Assembly: GCA_013376995.1 (NCBI GenBank)
Contig: JACAAZ010000007.1
Span: 1-64,000, forward strand
Source of the DNA: Bacteroidota bacterium
GTDB lineage: Bacteria; Bacteroidota; Bacteroidia; Bacteroidales; UBA4417
Direction of reading: 5' to 3'
DNA: 64,000 bases
In this document: in pieces, positions 9,806 to 19,081 of the stretch
Position numbering within the stretch: position 1 is the first letter of the stretch
How the letters are laid out: each line of letters begins with the position of its first letter
The notes under the pieces: model-generated
What the model was told of the DNA's origin: nothing
Databases searched by the model: none
Seen by the model: the letters and a program-made list of their open reading frames with translations, nothing else
Position numbers and translations under genes: made by a program

Positions 9806-10612
9806 ATGAGTTTCGGGAAGTAGATTTACTGCTGATTATTTGGGTATTTGGGGCTTTAATTGTGAAACTTAAAAGTCTTTTGATGAACATGGGCCCAGGC
9901 AATATCATAAGAACTCCCGGGTGTGCAATGGCTACAAGCTAGTGCACAGTTCTCATCACTTCCAATGAAGTGATCATTAAATACTCATGAATTAGTTGTG
10001 TCTGTCGTTAGGATACTGCCTTGGTGTCTCACCAACAAAAAAAACAGCTTCAAAGTTGCGTTCAATCTACTCAGATATACTAGTGAGAAGGGTTCTCCCG
10101 AATAAACTGAGTATTGTTGGTTTACCCAACAAATTAGCCAAAAATTATAGAGAGGTAGAGTATTAACTGGCTCAATGTGAGCAAGATAAAACCAAAACTT
10201 ATCTTAAGGCTAATAGTATCAGCAGATATAATTTGATTGGTCATCACCATTTATCCTAAGCAGCGCAAAGCTAATTTAAATTTATTCAGGAAAAATGATG
10301 CCCTTTATAAGTATTGTTATAAAGGTTGATCGGAGAACCGAGTTAGAAATAAAAAGCTAAAAGGATACAATCATTGCAAGCCTATTGATTCAAGGCCTTG
10401 AAAGAAATTGTGTTAAAAAGATAACTTCTGAACACGTTAGGTTCAGAAATAAAAAACAAGCCAATTGTTGAAAACTATGTCTGTGAATGTTAATAAAATA
10501 CTTAATAAATCTAATGGAGTTGAAATCAATAGATTCCAAAATCTGGTTTTACTGATATTTCAAACGAAGAAAATATTTATTAAAACGTGTTAGTGATAAA
10601 TTTGTTCAATAA
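9806..10612. other. Long intergenic region with two perfect hairpins
   Basis: About 800 bp without a credible gene. It contains ATCACTTC-CAAT-GAAGTGAT (9955-9974) and TTGTTGG-TTTAC-CCAACAA (10114-10132). Neither is followed by a T-run on either strand, so they are not standard terminators. No TAnnTTTG box was found directly upstream of the giant gene. Confidence 0.5.
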
Positions 10613-12019
10613 TTATTGGCCACTACCCATAAAAACTGTGCGCAAGGTTTTGAATGTTAAGATAAAGTCTTTCTCCAATGACCAGTTATCAATGTATTGC
10701 AAGTCCATTTTCATCCATTCTTCAAAAGAAACGCTGTTCCTTTTAGGTGTGGTCTGCCAGGTACAGGTAATACCAGGACGCATAGAAAGCCTGCGTAGTT
10801 GCCATGGTTTATATTGCTTGACCTCACTCATGATTGGCGGACGAGGACCAACAAGTGACATATCACCTTTTATAACGTTGAAAAATTGAGGGAGCTCATC
10901 CAGGCTTGTCCTGCGAAGAAATTTGCCGACTTTCGTAATCCTGGGATCATTCTTGATCTTGAATACGGGACCGCTCATCTCATTCTGATCCATAATAGTC
11001 ATCTGCATCTTTTCAGCGTCCTTGAGCATTGTCCTGAACTTATAGATGTAGAATTCTCTTCCATGTAATCCAACCCTTTTCTGCTTGAATACAATTGGAC
11101 CTTTAGAAGTAACTTTAATTATGATAGCAATTGCAGCCATTAGTGGCATCCAAAGTACTATAATAGCTGATGAAATGAGAAAATCAGAAATGTATTTCCA
11201 GCTAAGTGCATATTGATTGGAAGGCGTGTTTTTGTATGTGATAAAGGGTATTCCATCGAAATGATTAAGTTCTGCCCCTGAGGTTGCCAGCGTCAATAAT
11301 TCTGACTGCAACCGGAAAGCTACTCCAACTTCTTCACATGCATAAACGATATTCTGAATTTCCTGCTTATCCATAAGGTTTTTGCAATAGAATACCTCAT
11401 CAACAATCTCAGATTTAATGATACAAGGGAGATTGGAAATCTTCTTTAAAACTTTAATACTGCTGCTGAACTTTTCGGCAATATAATCCGACTCAGTGAT
11501 GATAAGCATGATCTTATACCCCCACTCGCGATGATCAACGATATTCTGGATAAAGTTCTCATTGCTTTCATCCGCAATAATAACAATGTTAATGAGGTTG
11601 TAGCCTTTTTTACGCAGCCTCATGTAATATTGATTAACAGCAATATAAGATGTAAAAATGCTGAATTGGTTAAGAGCGGCAAAAATCAATATAAACTCTT
11701 TGGATACGGTCTTAAGGTTAAAAAGGTTTATTAGAATAAAAAGGATGCCGGTTGCCAGTACAATGAACATTATGCTTTGTTTCAATAACTGCAAATAATG
11801 ATTCACCCTGTATATCTTGAAGAGATTGGTTTTAGAAAGTCCAAAAAACCATATGGGAAGCAATAAAAGAAGAAGTGCAAGGTATTCAGATGTATAAATG
11901 ATTCCTGAATCAACAAAGTTTTGGGACAGCCTGATAGATGCTATGAAAGTCAACAATGTCAGGATCATAGTGTAGATCCCAAACATCGATGATTTTATGC
12001 GTTCTTCTTCACGTATCAT
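10613..12019 (-). CDS. Polyprenyl glycosylphosphotransferase (WcaJ/WbaP-type sugar transferase)
   Basis: This 468-residue inner-membrane protein probably transfers a sugar-1-phosphate to undecaprenyl phosphate, the first step of a surface polysaccharide. The N-terminal half has several membrane segments and a nucleotide-fold-like middle region (NLINIVIIADE). The C-terminal bacterial sugar transferase domain has a membrane re-entrant segment, then FKQKRVGLHGREFYIYKFRT, RRTSLDELPQFFNVIKGDMS and LVGPRPP, hallmarks of the phosphoglycosyltransferase family. No other polysaccharide genes lie next to it; the left neighbours are the PL9-cadherin genes. The sugar transferred cannot be told from sequence. 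Confidence 0.9.
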   Translation of the reverse strand: MIREEERIKSSMFGIYTMILTLLTFIASIRLSQNFVDSGIIYTSEYLALLLLLLPIWFFGLSKTNLFKIYRVNHYLQLLKQSIMFIVLATGILFILINLFNLKTVSKEFILIFAALNQFSIFTSYIAVNQYYMRLRKKGYNLINIVIIADESNENFIQNIVDHREWGYKIMLIITESDYIAEKFSSSIKVLKKISNLPCIIKSEIVDEVFYCKNLMDKQEIQNIVYACEEVGVAFRLQSELLTLATSGAELNHFDGIPFITYKNTPSNQYALSWKYISDFLISSAIIVLWMPLMAAIAIIIKVTSKGPIVFKQKRVGLHGREFYIYKFRTMLKDAEKMQMTIMDQNEMSGPVFKIKNDPRITKVGKFLRRTSLDELPQFFNVIKGDMSLVGPRPPIMSEVKQYKPWQLRRLSMRPGITCTWQTTPKRNSVSFEEWMKMDLQYIDNWSLEKDFILTFKTLRTVFMGSGQ

Positions 12020-12482
12020 AATAATTTCAGTATTGTTTCAAATGATTACATTATCATTGACATACAGAAAATAATGCTATTCAGAGTTTTACTTTAAGTT
12101 GAAGATAAAATTTCCCGATAACCGATCGAGTAGTCCTAGCAAGTCGAAATATGCTTTTTACTTCAAGAATACAAGTGCTCAAATTCTATGCCTAATATCA
12201 TAGGCGTCACATAATCAGTAATATACAAATTTTACGCTTACAATCAAATTTGGATTATGTCCCAAAATGAACTTCTTTGTTCCAATAATGCAAAAAATAA
12301 TAAAAAATAACAATTCTACATGCTTCGTTCAATAAAGACACAATTATTGAAAATCAACTATTTAAAATTAATCTTCAGCAATGTATCCTAAACAATCTTC
12401 CGGACAAAGATATAAATAGAAGTAATCACTCCCTTATTCCCGGATTGGGAAAATTTAAGCAAGCAAGAAAACATTTTTAATC
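12020..12482. other. AT-rich intergenic region between sugar transferase and lptB
   Basis: About 460 bp upstream of both divergent genes (the sugar transferase reads left, lptB reads right). It is AT-rich. I see no open frame of interest, and no strong hairpin other than the lptB promoter box at its right edge. Confidence 0.5.
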
Positions 12483-12490
12483 TAAATTTG
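12483..12490 (+). promoter_or_regulatory. Putative -7 box of lptB
   Basis: TAAATTTG fits the Bacteroidota TAnnTTTG element and lies 18 bp before the ATG at 12509. This favours that ATG over the in-frame TTG at 12488, which lies inside the box. No clear TTTG was found at -33. Confidence 0.5.
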
Positions 12491-12508
12491 CGGGGTTATA
12501 TTCGTATT

Positions 12509-13234
12509 ATGCTTTTACGAACTGAAGAAATCGTTAAGAAATACCGCCAGAGAACAGTGGTAAACAATGTTTCCATCCAGGTGGAACAAGGAGAAATAGT
12601 TGGACTTCTGGGTCCGAATGGAGCAGGTAAGACTACTTCCTTTTATATCATCGTTGGTTTAATAAAACCATTAAAGGGGAAAGTTTTTCTTGATAATCAA
12701 GAAATTACATCACTTCCTATCTATCGCAGGGCTCAGTTGGGAATAGGATATCTTGCACAGGAAGCTTCTGTTTTCCGTAAATTAAGTGTGGAGGATAATA
12801 TTCGTGCAGTGCTGGAATTTACTAAGCTTACAAAATCCGATCAAAAGGAGAAACTGGAATCGCTTCTTACAGAATTTGGACTTCAGGGTGTTCGGAAAAG
12901 TCAGGGCATACAACTTTCAGGAGGGGAAAGGCGTAGAACAGAAATTGCCAGGGCTTTGGCCACTGATCCGAAATTCATACTGCTGGATGAGCCTTTTGCT
13001 GGCGTAGACCCAATTGCGGTTGAAGATATTCAAACGATCGTTACAAAGCTCAGGACAAAAAATATAGGGATCTTGATTACCGACCATAATGTGCATGAAA
13101 CCTTAACCATTACTGACCGGGCCTATTTGCTGTTTGAAGGATCAGTGCTTAAATCTGGTAGTTCTTCTGAATTGGCAGAAGATGAGCAGGTTAGAAAGGT
13201 TTATCTTGGAAAGAATTTTGAATTGAGGCGCTAG
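12509..13234 (+). CDS. lptB: LPS export ABC transporter ATP-binding protein LptB
   Basis: A 241-residue ABC ATPase that would drive lipopolysaccharide extraction from the inner membrane with LptF/LptG. Visible motifs are Walker [10 protein letters not shown], the Q-loop region [17 protein letters not shown], signature [15 protein letters not shown], Walker [14 protein letters not shown] and the switch histidine in [23 protein letters not shown] and LSGGERRR are typical of LptB and separate it from amino-acid transporter ATPases. The open frame extends 7 codons further upstream to a TTG, but the ATG is preferred because of the promoter box. It converges with the next gene; the two stop codons are one base apart. 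Confidence 0.93.
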   Translation: MLLRTEEIVKKYRQRTVVNNVSIQVEQGEIVGLLGPNGAGKTTSFYIIVGLIKPLKGKVFLDNQEITSLPIYRRAQLGIGYLAQEASVFRKLSVEDNIRAVLEFTKLTKSDQKEKLESLLTEFGLQGVRKSQGIQLSGGERRRTEIARALATDPKFILLDEPFAGVDPIAVEDIQTIVTKLRTKNIGILITDHNVHETLTITDRAYLLFEGSVLKSGSSSELAEDEQVRKVYLGKNFELRR

Positions 13235-13235
13235 C

Positions 13236-13934
13236 TTAGCGTGTTCCATGAATTTTCGATAAGGAATAATTTAATGTAATGCCCAGGGTCAGGGAATGAT
13301 ATGGTATTGGCTTTTGTTTTGATGAAAGGCCAATCAATGAAGACCCGCTTATCTGAAACCCGCTTCGAAGCCTGCCTTTCCCGATTCTTATAAATGCCAT
13401 TGGCTCCAACGAAAGATATTGATTGCTAAAGTAATTGGGGTCAAGCTTTTGGTTCTCATAATAGCCCCTGTCTGTAACATCAATTGAAAACATACCGGTT
13501 TTCAGACCAACTCCATAATCAATATTTCTAGTTCCAAAAGCGGTTTGACCGAAATTAAACTGGCCGAAATATGCTTTGTAATGTCCTTCCATCGAAGGAC
13601 CAGATGTGTTATTGACTGCTTTTCCATTACCCAGGTTGATGCCGCCCAGTACTTCAAAACTTAGGTTCTGTGTGTTCTTCCAGTAGTAACCTGCGGCTCC
13701 CTGGATATTCCTTCCTGTTTCGGGGCCAATTTCGCTATAAACCTGGATTTCAGTATGATTTAATGGTGAATAAGCTATAAAAGCATTCAGTGCTGGAGGG
13801 ACAGATATACCTGCACTTACCTGCAAATCCCCGCTGGATGACAACAATGGAATGGGGACTGGTTGTGGCATATAAATCTTGCAGGACACTAATGTCATCA
13901 TTATGAAAAACCCTGAAATACTAGCTATTTTCAT
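13236..13934 (-). CDS. Predicted outer-membrane lipoprotein of unknown function
   Basis: A 232-residue protein with a type II signal peptide: a hydrophobic stretch ending in the lipobox LVSC (cysteine 18). The mature part is rich in alternating polar/hydrophobic strands with Gly and aromatic residues (AAGYYWKNTQNLSFEVLGGI, LRSGFQISGSSLIGL, LTLGITLNYSL), suggesting a small beta-barrel or beta-sandwich on the outer membrane. I do not recognise a family. It lies 9 bp downstream of pssA on the same strand, so it is probably co-transcribed with it. It meets lptB head-on, sharing a short hairpin over both stops. Confidence 0.8.
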   Translation of the reverse strand: MKIASISGFFIMMTLVSCKIYMPQPVPIPLLSSSGDLQVSAGISVPPALNAFIAYSPLNHTEIQVYSEIGPETGRNIQGAAGYYWKNTQNLSFEVLGGINLGNGKAVNNTSGPSMEGHYKAYFGQFNFGQTAFGTRNIDYGVGLKTGMFSIDVTDRGYYENQKLDPNYFSNQYLSLEPMAFIRIGKGRLRSGFQISGSSLIGLSSKQKPIPYHSLTLGITLNYSLSKIHGTR

Positions 13935-13943
13935 GGTAATTGA

Positions 13944-14684
13944 TCACAATGGACCTGATGCTTCATTTTTTCTGAAAATTAAAGAGATAGCAACATAAAT
14001 CATAATAATTACTGGCAAGGCAGCAAACTTGAGGAGTAGCAGCAGAAAAATGGAAATCAGAAGTAATAAAAATTGAGGCTTGTTGTCTTTCCACTTAAGG
14101 TTCTTGAACTTGAGAGAAAAAAGAGGAAGTTCCGCAACTAATAACCAGCAAATCATAAGGGTAATAGCTGTTAAAATGAAAAAGTTCACAAGAATTAAAT
14201 GAGCGAAATCATTAATTACAGCACTTTTTGCATAAGTCAGGATCAGGGGAAAAGAACCTAGAAATATAGCAGCAGCAGGTGTTGGCAATCCAATGAATGA
14301 TTCTGTTTGCCTGCTGTCAATGTTAAATTTAGCTAATCGCAAAGCTGAAAATACTGGAATAAGGAATGCTACAAAGGGATATGGATTTATAGATACTGAA
14401 CTCCACTGTGGTAAATTCATTGTAGAGGACAGTAATTCAAATACTATCACACCGGGAAGTAAGCCAAAAGAAATAATATCTGCAAGAGAATCAAGTTCTT
14501 TGCCAATTTCTGATTTAACATGCAATAGCCGGGCAGCCATCCCGTCAAAGAAATCAAATGCTGCAGCAACACCGATGAACATTGAGGCCACTGCTAATGA
14601 TCCTTGATAGGCAAGATAGATCCCAACACAACCACTGAATAAATTCAGGCAAGTAATGAAATTGGGAATATGTTTCTTTATCAT
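13944..14684 (-). CDS. pssA: CDP-diacylglycerol--serine O-phosphatidyltransferase
   Basis: A 246-residue membrane enzyme that makes phosphatidylserine, precursor of phosphatidylethanolamine, from CDP-diacylglycerol and serine. The CDP-alcohol phosphotransferase signature is complete: D-G-x2-A-R-x8-G-x3-D-x3-D, visible as FDGMAAR, then G, then ELDSLAD. It begins IPNFITCLNLFSGCVGI, typical of class II PssA, and has about six to seven membrane segments. A TATCTTTG promoter box lies upstream. No psd gene is seen nearby. Confidence 0.92.
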   Translation of the reverse strand: MIKKHIPNFITCLNLFSGCVGIYLAYQGSLAVASMFIGVAAAFDFFDGMAARLLHVKSEIGKELDSLADIISFGLLPGVIVFELLSSTMNLPQWSSVSINPYPFVAFLIPVFSALRLAKFNIDSRQTESFIGLPTPAAAIFLGSFPLILTYAKSAVINDFAHLILVNFFILTAITLMICWLLVAELPLFSLKFKNLKWKDNKPQFLLLLISIFLLLLLKFAALPVIIMIYVAISLIFRKNEASGPL

Positions 14685-14708
14685 TTTTGATAACTCTGTT
14701 TCTTAGGT

Positions 14709-14716
14709 CAAAGATA
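14709..14716 (-). promoter_or_regulatory. Putative -7 box of pssA
   Basis: On the minus strand TATCTTTG fits TAnnTTTG and lies 24 bp before the pssA ATG. Confidence 0.5.
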
Positions 14717-14806
14717 GAAATAAACGTGGATCAGTCGTTCATCCGGGAAATGCTGTTTCCATTGAAAGCAGTTCTGGACTGCCTTTGAAGTAGCTGATTT
14801 ATTCAA

Positions 14807-14814
14807 TATCTTTG
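14807..14814 (+). promoter_or_regulatory. Possible -7 box for the small ORF at 14927
   Basis: TATCTTTG on the plus strand fits the consensus but lies 112 bp before the ATG, so it would give an unusually long leader. Confidence 0.25.
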
Positions 14815-14926
14815 TGATAAGGCAAGAATATTAATCTAAAACCTTCTCTTGCTGTCATTGCGCCTTGTTGAATAAGGAATCGTAATCTATTTGAGTTGTT
14901 TTATGTAACCTGCAGCTATCATCGAA

Positions 14927-15172
14927 ATGACACCGGATCAATTCAGGCACCTGACCAGCCTTCAGCAAATGGAACTTCTCTTTGATCAGGGAAGGGAACT
15001 GATGTGCAGAATATTTGTTTTCTATAATATCCGGCTATATACTATTGGCGACTTCTTTGTGGAGGTGTGGTACAGGCAAACTACCAATAAGATTGACAGA
15101 ATAATTATAATGGGCATTGATTCTGTTCTTGAACTATATGAAAACCAGATAAAACTGAGCGATCTCTTTTGA
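14927..15172 (+). CDS. Small conserved-type hypothetical protein
   Basis: An 81-residue acidic protein that begins MTPDQFRHLTSLQQMELLFD and continues into a short beta-rich part (YNIRLYTIGDFFVEVWY), ending LELYENQIKLSDLF. The pattern (MTPxQFxxL...QxxxL...FYVEVxY) recalls small Bacteroidota proteins of unknown function. It is the only plus-strand gene between lptB and queA. No signal peptide or membrane segment. Real coding sequence is likely from its composition; no function can be given. Confidence 0.65.
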   Translation: MTPDQFRHLTSLQQMELLFDQGRELMCRIFVFYNIRLYTIGDFFVEVWYRQTTNKIDRIIIMGIDSVLELYENQIKLSDLF

Positions 15173-15224
15173 TTTCAGAATCAGCAGCTACTCATGAATT
15201 GTTTAATATTTCAGCGAAATGGGT

Positions 15225-15243
15225 TTGTCCCAAATTGGGACAA
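15225..15243. repeat. Perfect inverted repeat (TTGTCCCA-aat-TGGGACAA)
   Basis: An 8-bp stem with a 3-base loop lies between the small gene at 14927 and the DUF1697 gene. It has no T-run after it, so it may be an operator or a weak RNA hairpin. Confidence 0.45.
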
Positions 15244-15319
15244 GTCGTAAAGCATTCGTTGACAATTTCTTGCAGGGATAATTTACCGATCTAATGCCGT
15301 TCGCAGATTTGACGAATTT

Positions 15320-15862
15320 TCAGGATGCGATTAGTTCTCCAAGTTTTGCCATGGTTTTCCAATTCCTGGTTGTGGCATTAAGTTTCAATTTTTTTTCAAA
15401 AAAAGTGTTTGTAAACTTCGTCCTTCCATAACCATTTGGACATTTCAGGTAGATACACTCATCTATAAAAATGCAGCTATCCATATCATCTTCCAACGGC
15501 ATTAATTTATTGAACAAGTCTGGGGATGGTGCTGCAGAAAGAATGGTCAGGTGCAAAGAGTCAATACTGGTATTGATATCCTTTAAAAATGGATTCTCCT
15601 GAAGGATCTGCTTGAGTTTAGCTTTGGAAATAATCTCCACAGGTACCTGGAATCCAAAGTCATTCAGAATGGCTGAACCGATTCTGGTTTCAAGTTCCAC
15701 ATCGGTCATATTCTCAGATTCAAATAATATGTTTCCGCTCTGTATATAAGTGGAGATATTCCTGAAACCTGATTTTGCCATGCAGGCCCGCAGGTCCTCC
15801 ATCTTAATGATCTTGCTTCCACTTACATTAATCCCTCTCAGCAGTGCTACATACATTTCCAT
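15320..15862 (-). CDS. DUF1697 family protein
   Basis: A 180-residue soluble protein starting MEMYVALLRGINVSGSKIIK, the hallmark opening of DUF1697, followed by LRACMAKSGFRNISTYIQSG and NILFES. The C-terminus KLKLNATTRNWKTMAKL is also typical. The biochemical role of this family is not established to my knowledge. It lies 18 bp downstream of the esterase gene on the same strand and may share its transcript. Confidence 0.88.
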   Translation of the reverse strand: MEMYVALLRGINVSGSKIIKMEDLRACMAKSGFRNISTYIQSGNILFESENMTDVELETRIGSAILNDFGFQVPVEIISKAKLKQILQENPFLKDINTSIDSLHLTILSAAPSPDLFNKLMPLEDDMDSCIFIDECIYLKCPNGYGRTKFTNTFFEKKLKLNATTRNWKTMAKLGELIAS

Positions 15863-15880
15863 GGTTATAATACAATCAAA

Positions 15881-16807
15881 TCAACCGGAATGTTTACGGA
15901 GAAACAAACAAATTTCATTGTGTGCAGCCTTGGCTTCAGGGAAGAGGTTTCCGAATGCTGGGAAACAATGACACATACCTTCACCAATAATCAATGTCAC
16001 ATCAACTCCCGCATCAATTGCTTTACGGGCAAATGAAACAGAATCATCGAGAAGGATTTCCTTGCTGCCAACGCTTATATGAAGAGGAGGAAGCTCTCTC
16101 AATTCACCGAATAAAGGAGAAATAAATGGATTTTTGCGATCATTCAAGCCGCAGTAATATTCACTGGCAGATTGAGCCGAGCCTATTGGTGAAAGACAGC
16201 TTTTCTCATTATTCGAATAGGAATCCCCTGATAGGGTGAGATCTGTCCAAGGTGATAAAACGGCAGCAGCAGCTGGCATTGGAAGCCCTTTATCCCTGAT
16301 TGCCAGCAGTGTTGCAAGGCAAAGCCCGCCACCTGCTGAGTCGCCTGTAAATACTATATTTTCGGGTTTAAAGTTGTTTTCAAGAAGATAGCAGTAAGCA
16401 GACAAAGCATCGTTAAGGCCCTTTGGAAATGGATTTTCAGGAGCAAGGCCATAATTGAAGACAATGGCATTAATAGCTGTCCCCTTTACAAATTTTGCTA
16501 CGTGGATCCGGTGTCCCTGGGCGGAGCCTATCAGGTACATGCCTCCATGAAAGTAAAGGATAACCCTGGTCTCATCATTCCCGGGCATTTTGACCCACTC
16601 AGCATACAAAGGGCCAATTTGGACAGGTTGGATGCTTAGCCCTGCCGGAAGTTTGCCGAATTTCAGACCCGCATCCTCTGTTGTGGCGCGTAACCTGCGA
16701 ATACCTTCAAGCGAGCTGTCAAAAGGCGGTTTATGTAACTTAAGTTTAAACAGCTGCCTGTTCTGGAGCAAGCCAAGAATCAGTTTGCTCTTTAGACTTT
16801 GTTTCAT
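15881..16807 (-). CDS. Alpha/beta hydrolase, hormone-sensitive-lipase-like esterase
   Basis: A 308-residue cytoplasmic hydrolase, probably a carboxylesterase for small acyl esters. It shows the oxyanion-hole motif as HGGMYLIGSAQGHR (usual form HGGG, here HGGM), the nucleophile elbow GDSAGGGL, the acidic region LHISVGSKEILLDDS and the catalytic histidine in GEGMCHCFPAF. These are the order and spacing of the HSL / alpha-beta hydrolase-3 family. No signal peptide. A TACATTTG box lies 40 bp upstream. Confidence 0.85.
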   Translation of the reverse strand: MKQSLKSKLILGLLQNRQLFKLKLHKPPFDSSLEGIRRLRATTEDAGLKFGKLPAGLSIQPVQIGPLYAEWVKMPGNDETRVILYFHGGMYLIGSAQGHRIHVAKFVKGTAINAIVFNYGLAPENPFPKGLNDALSAYCYLLENNFKPENIVFTGDSAGGGLCLATLLAIRDKGLPMPAAAAVLSPWTDLTLSGDSYSNNEKSCLSPIGSAQSASEYYCGLNDRKNPFISPLFGELRELPPLHISVGSKEILLDDSVSFARKAIDAGVDVTLIIGEGMCHCFPAFGNLFPEAKAAHNEICLFLRKHSG

Positions 16808-16847
16808 GAATGCCGGAAATTAGAGATTGCCTAATATTTTGATAGCG

Positions 16848-16855
16848 CAAATGTA
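16848..16855 (-). promoter_or_regulatory. Putative -7 box of the HSL-like esterase gene
   Basis: TACATTTG on the minus strand matches TAnnTTTG and lies 40 bp before the start at 16807, between the MBL stop and the esterase. Confidence 0.45.
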
Positions 16856-16859
16856 GCAA

Positions 16860-17582
16860 TCAGCTCTGGGAATTTAAGGTGATATTTCGTATATTTTTAT
16901 TATAACAGGATTCTATTGCTTTTATGGTTAGAGGTTTTCCATGTGCAGGGAAAAAACTTCCGGCTCCGGTATCAAGTAAGATTTTCCAGCTTTGAATCAT
17001 CAATCCTTTATCCTGGGCATAGGGCGGCATTACAGATGCCGGGAAAACCCCGAAGAGTGCATCGCCGGCTAGCACAATGTCATCATCAATCACAATACTT
17101 ACCGAACCTTGTGAATGCCCCGGTGTTGGCAGTATATACCCTTTAAAGCCGAATTTCGAAAGGTCAAGCCTGGTTTTAAAAGTTTGATTGGCTTCACAAG
17201 GCTCAAATTTCATCAGCGATCCTACCTTGTTGCCAAAGTTTCGGATAAGGAACCTGGTTAGAAGCATAGTTCCACCAGGTACTGGTGTTTGTCCATTTTG
17301 AAGGTAGCCGGCTTCATCGCTGTGTATGAGAACAGGTGTATGAAATCGGTTCTGAATATAATGAGCGTTACCGGCATGATCGAAATGAGAATGTGTAAGA
17401 ATAAGTGCATCCAAATGACTGACCCCAAGCTTGGCAAGGCTCCATAAGAGTTGTCGCCTGTATCGTTTTGTTCCGCTGTCGACCAGCAGATTATTCCTGC
17501 CATTGGTTACAAGAAATGCATTCGATCGAAATCTTAATACCCTGAAAATGGTGTATCCCGATGAGGTTGTCCAGTGTTTCAT
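16860..17582 (-). CDS. MBL-fold metallo-hydrolase
   Basis: A 240-residue metallo-beta-lactamase fold protein with the dinuclear metal motif THSHFDHAGN, the third histidine in PTPGHSQGS, the bridging aspartate in VLAGDALFG and the final histidine in FFPAHGKPL. Such proteins hydrolyse thioesters, lactones or related bonds; the substrate cannot be assigned. It heads the minus-strand run of three hydrolase or unknown genes, but the next gene has its own promoter box. Confidence 0.87.
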   Translation of the reverse strand: MKHWTTSSGYTIFRVLRFRSNAFLVTNGRNNLLVDSGTKRYRRQLLWSLAKLGVSHLDALILTHSHFDHAGNAHYIQNRFHTPVLIHSDEAGYLQNGQTPVPGGTMLLTRFLIRNFGNKVGSLMKFEPCEANQTFKTRLDLSKFGFKGYILPTPGHSQGSVSIVIDDDIVLAGDALFGVFPASVMPPYAQDKGLMIQSWKILLDTGAGSFFPAHGKPLTIKAIESCYNKNIRNITLNSQS

Positions 17583-17740
17583 AACAGCTATTCTGCATGA
17601 AAGGTAGAAGTTTTTTCGAAATCTGCTCCGTTGGTTTTGTATTAAATCACTTTGATCCTAAAATTGTCATAAGACCTGAATTTGAAATTTAAGGACCTGA
17701 TTGTAAAATCCGCTTGCTGTTCTGATGCAGGGAAATCAAT

Positions 17741-17748
17741 TAACTTTG
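17741..17748 (+). promoter_or_regulatory. Putative -7 box of queA
   Basis: TAACTTTG matches the consensus. It lies 100 bp before the preferred ATG at 17849, so the leader would be long; a longer N-terminus starting near 17771 is possible but matches the family less well. Confidence 0.35.
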
Positions 17749-17848
17749 CCAGTGAACCAGGCATGCTGGTTTGGTGTTGCTTTGTCAGAGAAAATGGTTG
17801 ATAATCAATTTAAGACAGAATTACTTGGAAGAGATCGGCAATATTTCC

Positions 17849-19054
17849 ATGAAAGAATATGATTATCCGCTCCCCGAGGGACGGATAGCAAAATATCCCC
17901 TTACAGAGCGCGAGAACTCAAGTTTATTGATTTATAAGGATGGGAATATTGATAAAGATGTTTTCTCAAACCTTTCAACTCATCTTCCTCCTGATTCACT
18001 AATTCTTTTCAATGAAACCAGGGTAATTCATGCCCGACTGGTTTTTCATAAACCTTCAGGCAGCAGGATTGAAATATTCTGCCTTGAACCGGTTGTGCCG
18101 GCCGAAATTCAAATAGCATTTCAAAAAACATCAGGATGTACCTGGAAGTGCCTTATTGGCAATGCAAAGCGATGGAAGTCCGGAGCCTTGAAAATGGAGG
18201 TTGAAATCCAGGGTGAAATGGTGGAACTAAGCGTTGAAAAAGGAGAGCATCTTGATGAAGCCTTTCTCGTGCATTTCAGCTGGACACCTGCAAAGTTGTC
18301 ATTCGCCCTGGTGCTTGAAGAACTTGGTAAAATCCCGCTTCCTCCATATATTGACAGGGATACTGAAGAAATTGATGCCAGCCGGTATCAGACAACTTAT
18401 GCCAAACACGATGGCTCTGTCGCTGCTCCCACTGCTGGCCTTCATTTTACGCCTAAAGTGATTGAATCACTTGAAGCCATTGGGATTGAAACCGGGAAGG
18501 TAACCTTGCATGTTGGTGCAGGTACATTCAAACCTGTCAATTCGGAAACCCTTGCTGATCACTCGATGCATACTGAACAGGTTTCAATTTCGCTGGGAGT
18601 AATTGAGCAACTTCTTAGCCATCTTGAAAAACCAATTATCCTTGTCGGGACTACCACTGTTAGAGCTATTGAAAGCCTTTACTGGCAAGGAGTTAAATGG
18701 TTATGTAAAGAACCTTCAGAAGCAAAATTGGAAGTTCTTCAATGGGATCCTTACAAGCCTGAGTTTAATGCCGGTATCAGCCTGGAAGAAGCGCTCTATT
18801 GTGTTTACCAGGTCATGCTAAGGCTTCGTTGTACCGAACTTCGCGGAGGCACCTCACTGCTTATAGCTCCGGGATACAGGTATAAAGTGCCGTCAGCAAT
18901 AATCACCAATTTTCATCAGCCCAGGAGTACATTGCTACTGCTGGTATCGGCATTTATCGGGGATGATTGGAAAAAAGCCTACGATTATGCTTTATCAAAT
19001 GGATTTAGGTTTCTGAGCTATGGCGATAGCTGCCTTTTCTTCAGGAAAGACTAA
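17849..19054 (+). CDS. queA: S-adenosylmethionine:tRNA ribosyltransferase-isomerase
   Basis: A 401-residue enzyme that transfers and isomerises the ribosyl group of S-adenosylmethionine to preQ1 in tRNA, giving epoxyqueuosine. The family words YPLPEGRIAKYPLTERENSS, LFNETRVIHAR, GKIPLPPYI, AAPTAGLHFT, VTLHVGAGTFKPV and TNFHQPRSTLLLLVSAF are present. The open frame runs 26 codons further upstream, but MKEYDYPLPEGRIA is the usual start of the family. It lies alone between the MBL and Crp-like genes; no other queuosine gene is in the window. Confidence 0.95.
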   Translation: MKEYDYPLPEGRIAKYPLTERENSSLLIYKDGNIDKDVFSNLSTHLPPDSLILFNETRVIHARLVFHKPSGSRIEIFCLEPVVPAEIQIAFQKTSGCTWKCLIGNAKRWKSGALKMEVEIQGEMVELSVEKGEHLDEAFLVHFSWTPAKLSFALVLEELGKIPLPPYIDRDTEEIDASRYQTTYAKHDGSVAAPTAGLHFTPKVIESLEAIGIETGKVTLHVGAGTFKPVNSETLADHSMHTEQVSISLGVIEQLLSHLEKPIILVGTTTVRAIESLYWQGVKWLCKEPSEAKLEVLQWDPYKPEFNAGISLEEALYCVYQVMLRLRCTELRGGTSLLIAPGYRYKVPSAIITNFHQPRSTLLLLVSAFIGDDWKKAYDYALSNGFRFLSYGDSCLFFRKD

Positions 19055-19081
19055 GCATACAACTCAATGCTTTTTGAATTT

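Noticed and set aside
10613-12019. The sugar transferase as the start of a capsule cluster
   Set aside because: No glycosyltransferase, Wzx, Wzy or Wza gene is adjacent on either side within the window.
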